Shown here piece by piece: positions 61,766-64,000 of a stretch of DNA of 64,000 nt. Source of the DNA: Rhynchopus euleeides. Lineage: Eukaryota; Euglenozoa; Diplonemea; Diplonemida; Diplonemidae. The position numbers and the translations under genes were made by a program. The stretch covers positions 1,364,001 through 1,428,000 of the forward strand of contig OY723289.1 in the NCBI GenBank assembly GCA_963210315.1, given 5' to 3'. How positions within the stretch are numbered: position 1 is the first letter of the stretch; every line of letters starts with the position of its first letter. The notes beneath the pieces are model-generated. The model searched no databases. It was not told where the DNA came from and worked only from the letters and a program-made list of their open reading frames with translations.

Positions 61766-63242
61766 ATGCTGCGTCTCGTGGCAGCGTTGCTGTGCTGTGC
61801 CACACTGTCCGTGGCTGTGCCGCCGGACTACTATAATGTTCTTAGCGTGACGAGGATGACAGATGTGGAGGGCATCAAGGCGTCCTTCAAGCGCCTTGCG
61901 AAGCAGTGGCACCCTGACCGGAACCCTGACAACCGTGACGAGGCGACTGCGATGATGAAGCTCATCAACGAGGCGAAGGACACGCTGTCCGACCCCGACC
62001 GCCGCGAGCAGTACGACCGCATGATGCAGCGCATGAACTCTGTGAACATGCTGGCGCACATCGAGCTGCCAGGCGTGGTGCTGGTGTACTTCACCTGCCC
62101 TGTGTACCTCTCGTTCGGCCTCAACACCTTCCTTGCCTCCTTCCTGTGCACAGCGATGCTCCTGTCGCACCTGCCCATCCTGCTGGGGTGCTACCTCTTC
62201 TATAAGTACGCCATGTGGGGTCCCGTCCCCATGAAGGACCGCCCCTTCATGGCAGCCCTGTCCAATGTCACCAGCCTGGTCATGCTGTTCACCCTGATGA
62301 ACCTGAGCGTGGTGCTGATGATCTCGCTGAACGAGTACATCGTATGTATAGTGTTGTTCCTGGGGGGGGGGGTGTGGGGATGTGGGGTGGGTCATGAGTT
62401 GTGGCAATGGCACACCGCCCCGTTCACAGCCGTGGCTGATCATGTGGGTGGTGGCGCCCTGTGCCGCGCTGCACACCATCGACATCACGCTGTGCGTCGA
62501 GACGAAGCGCGGTATGCCTTGCTGCTGCGACACCAGGCTGCACCATACTATGCCATGCTATCGGCGCCTGCATCACCAATCCTGCGACACTCCCTCCCCC
62601 ACAGAGCGCAAGTTCACCGGTCCTGCCGGTTCGCCGCGTATGGTCGAGACGGTGCTGCACACACGCCCTGACTACCTTCCCTTCTACCTGTCTCTGAAGG
62701 ACCTGACGGAGTTTGTGTCGGGGAAGATCGAAAAGCTGGACCATCACCCCGTGGTCACAATCGAGTTTACGCGCACCCAGGAGGTGGAGACACAGAAGCG
62801 TCGTTGTGACGTGGAGGAAGAGGAGCTCAAGGTGCAGGGCGCAAAGGATGCGCAGAAGGCACGCAAGGAGGCAGCCGCATCCAAGCGCAGCCAGCAGGAG
62901 AGCGAGCGGCAGGCGCAGCTTGCCGCGATGAACCCCGACAGCCCCAAGGCGGCAAGTGCCCAGGCGCTGCAGGGCAACGGCACCAATGGCCGCGCTTCCC
63001 CGAAGGCTGATGCTGCGAAGCCTACCGCATCCAAGAAGGGCGAGAACCCGGCCGGCAATTCTGCCTGGAGCCAGGAGCAGCAGCAGGCCTTCGAGAAGGC
63101 CCTGAAGAAGTACCCATCCGGCACGGCCAACCGCTGGGAGTCTGTTGCAGAGACTGTCCCGGAGAAGACGGCCAAACAGTGTGCTGATCGCTTCAAGGAG
63201 CTCGCGTCCCTGCGGTCCACGCTGGGGACGAAGAAGGCATAG
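61766..63242 (+). CDS. ER-membrane J-domain protein with C-terminal SANT/Myb domain (DNAJC1-like)
   Basis: Three exons by GT-AG: 61766-62341, 62430-62511, 62605-63242 (introns 88 and 93 bp, GTATG...CACAG), giving 431 residues. Start MLRLVAALLCCATLSVAVPP is a signal peptide. The J domain follows at once (DYYNVLSVTRMTDVEGIKAS ... WHPDRNPDN ... DPDRREQYDRM), with the HPD triad that stimulates Hsp70 ATPase. Three to four hydrophobic helices (about residues 100-210) come next; the last spans the exon 1/2 junction (NEYI / PWLIMWVV). Then a charged linker rich in Ala/Lys/Glu and a SANT-like module (AWSQEQQQAFEKALKKYPSG ... NRWESVAETVPEKTAKQCAD). Domain order matches DNAJC1/ERdj1, with J domain in the ER lumen and SANT in the cytosol. 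More membrane segments than the animal protein. Confidence 0.82.
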
Positions 63243-64000
63243 AGTGATGCTGGCGACTGCCAACATAAGGGCCTTCCCCCCCAGCGCCAAGTAGCGTGAA
63301 TTTGGGTAAAACCGTTTGCGATGTGAGCTTGGCGGGCCCCTCCCTTCTCCATTGAAAAGCCTTCAAGCCAAAAAGAGAGTCAGATATTCACACCTTTTAT
63401 TTTTTCTTCAGCAAAGATCATTCGAAAAAAGAGGCCCCAAAAAAATGCATGGTTCCACGGTCCACTGCGTGCGTGTGCCCCCCACCCCCCCATCCACAGT
63501 AGCGACCACACTCTTCCTCCAACCACCCGCCCACCCTGCGGCTCGTTTGCCATTTCTCTCTTCTTTTGTGTTCATCCTCAAGCAACACTCAGTGCGCCCC
63601 GCTGTGGGTTCGCACTCGGCGAACAAGAGAGATTGTCAATCATCATCGTCAGAGTCTCTGTCTGATGCCCGGCAAGGGTGCCTGCCACCCCGGGTGCAGT
63701 CCGTGGGGGGTAGTGACGGGAGGGGGGAGGGTTATTTTTTTTGGCTAGGCTTGCGGTTGCGGTTGCACCCCTGTTGTGCTGCGGCATGTGGTTCCCTCAC
63801 AGATCCCCCCCTTTCCCCCACCACCCTCCACAGCCTGCATCACGAGTGAAGGGAGGTCAACTCTCTGTGATTTACCCTTCTACTTCACCCGACACGCACA
63901 CACATGGCCCTGTCGTCCTGCTCCCATGCAGAGTTCTGCCTTTCTCTCTCTGCCCTGCTGTCTCCCAGTCTCTGCAACACCATGAACTCGTTCGATCTGG
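63243..64000. other. 3' flank and right edge of the window
   Basis: No gene recognised. An ATG in fair context at 63982 (CACCATGAACTCG) opens a frame that runs off the window and might be the start of a next gene; seven codons are too few to judge. Confidence 0.35.

Noticed and set aside
61399..61836. Possible separate gene between the Cys-rich and J-domain genes
   Set aside because: Three short Pro/Arg/His-rich frames overlap and no splice pattern joins them into a recognisable protein.

Overview
The window looks like nuclear DNA of a GC-rich, intron-poor, ciliated single-celled eukaryote (a protist or alga). Evidence: a 16 kb dynein heavy chain reading frame that needs no intron, two genes with short GTATG...CAG introns (77-108 bp), an ER-type J-domain/SANT protein, and a very high density of eukaryotic transposable elements. 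Long C/G homopolymer tracts are common. I cannot fix the lineage from sequence alone, and I see no rRNA, tRNA, CRISPR array or bacterial operon.

Layout. 1-714 is the 3' end of a tyrosine-recombinase (DIRS-like) retrotransposon, its 5' part being outside the window. 715-3496 is repeat-rich non-coding DNA. 3497-8671 is a nearly complete DIRS-like element (gag-like ORF, tyrosine recombinase, RT-RNase H) whose ends form split direct repeats A1 ... B1-A2-B2. 8672-20590 is a mosaic of inverted-repeat (foldback/MITE-type) elements, including a clean piggyBac-like element with TTAA flanks. About 20599-28914 is a degenerate non-LTR retrotransposon with a coiled-coil ORF1, then OTU-like protease, APE endonuclease, truncated RT, RNase H and a Cys/His-rich tail. 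28915-36315 holds an array of hairpin-rich repeats interrupted by a hAT-like non-autonomous element with an 8-bp target duplication. 36316-38664 is a four-exon nuclear-looking acidic repeat protein gene. 39090-41912 is two abutting inverted-repeat elements, the second a 2 kb foldback. 43216-64000 is a gene cluster on the + strand: a divergent 5,332-residue dynein heavy chain, a secreted Cys-rich protein of unknown role, and a membrane J-domain/SANT protein.

The host genes show no shared pathway; together they only say that the cell builds a cilium or flagellum and has an ordinary secretory system. The most unusual material is in the mobile elements: a DIRS-like element whose RT carries Val-Asp-Asn where YxDD is expected, a LINE with an OTU-type protease domain, and a set of TA-flanked inverted-repeat elements, two pairs of which share a single TA between neighbours.
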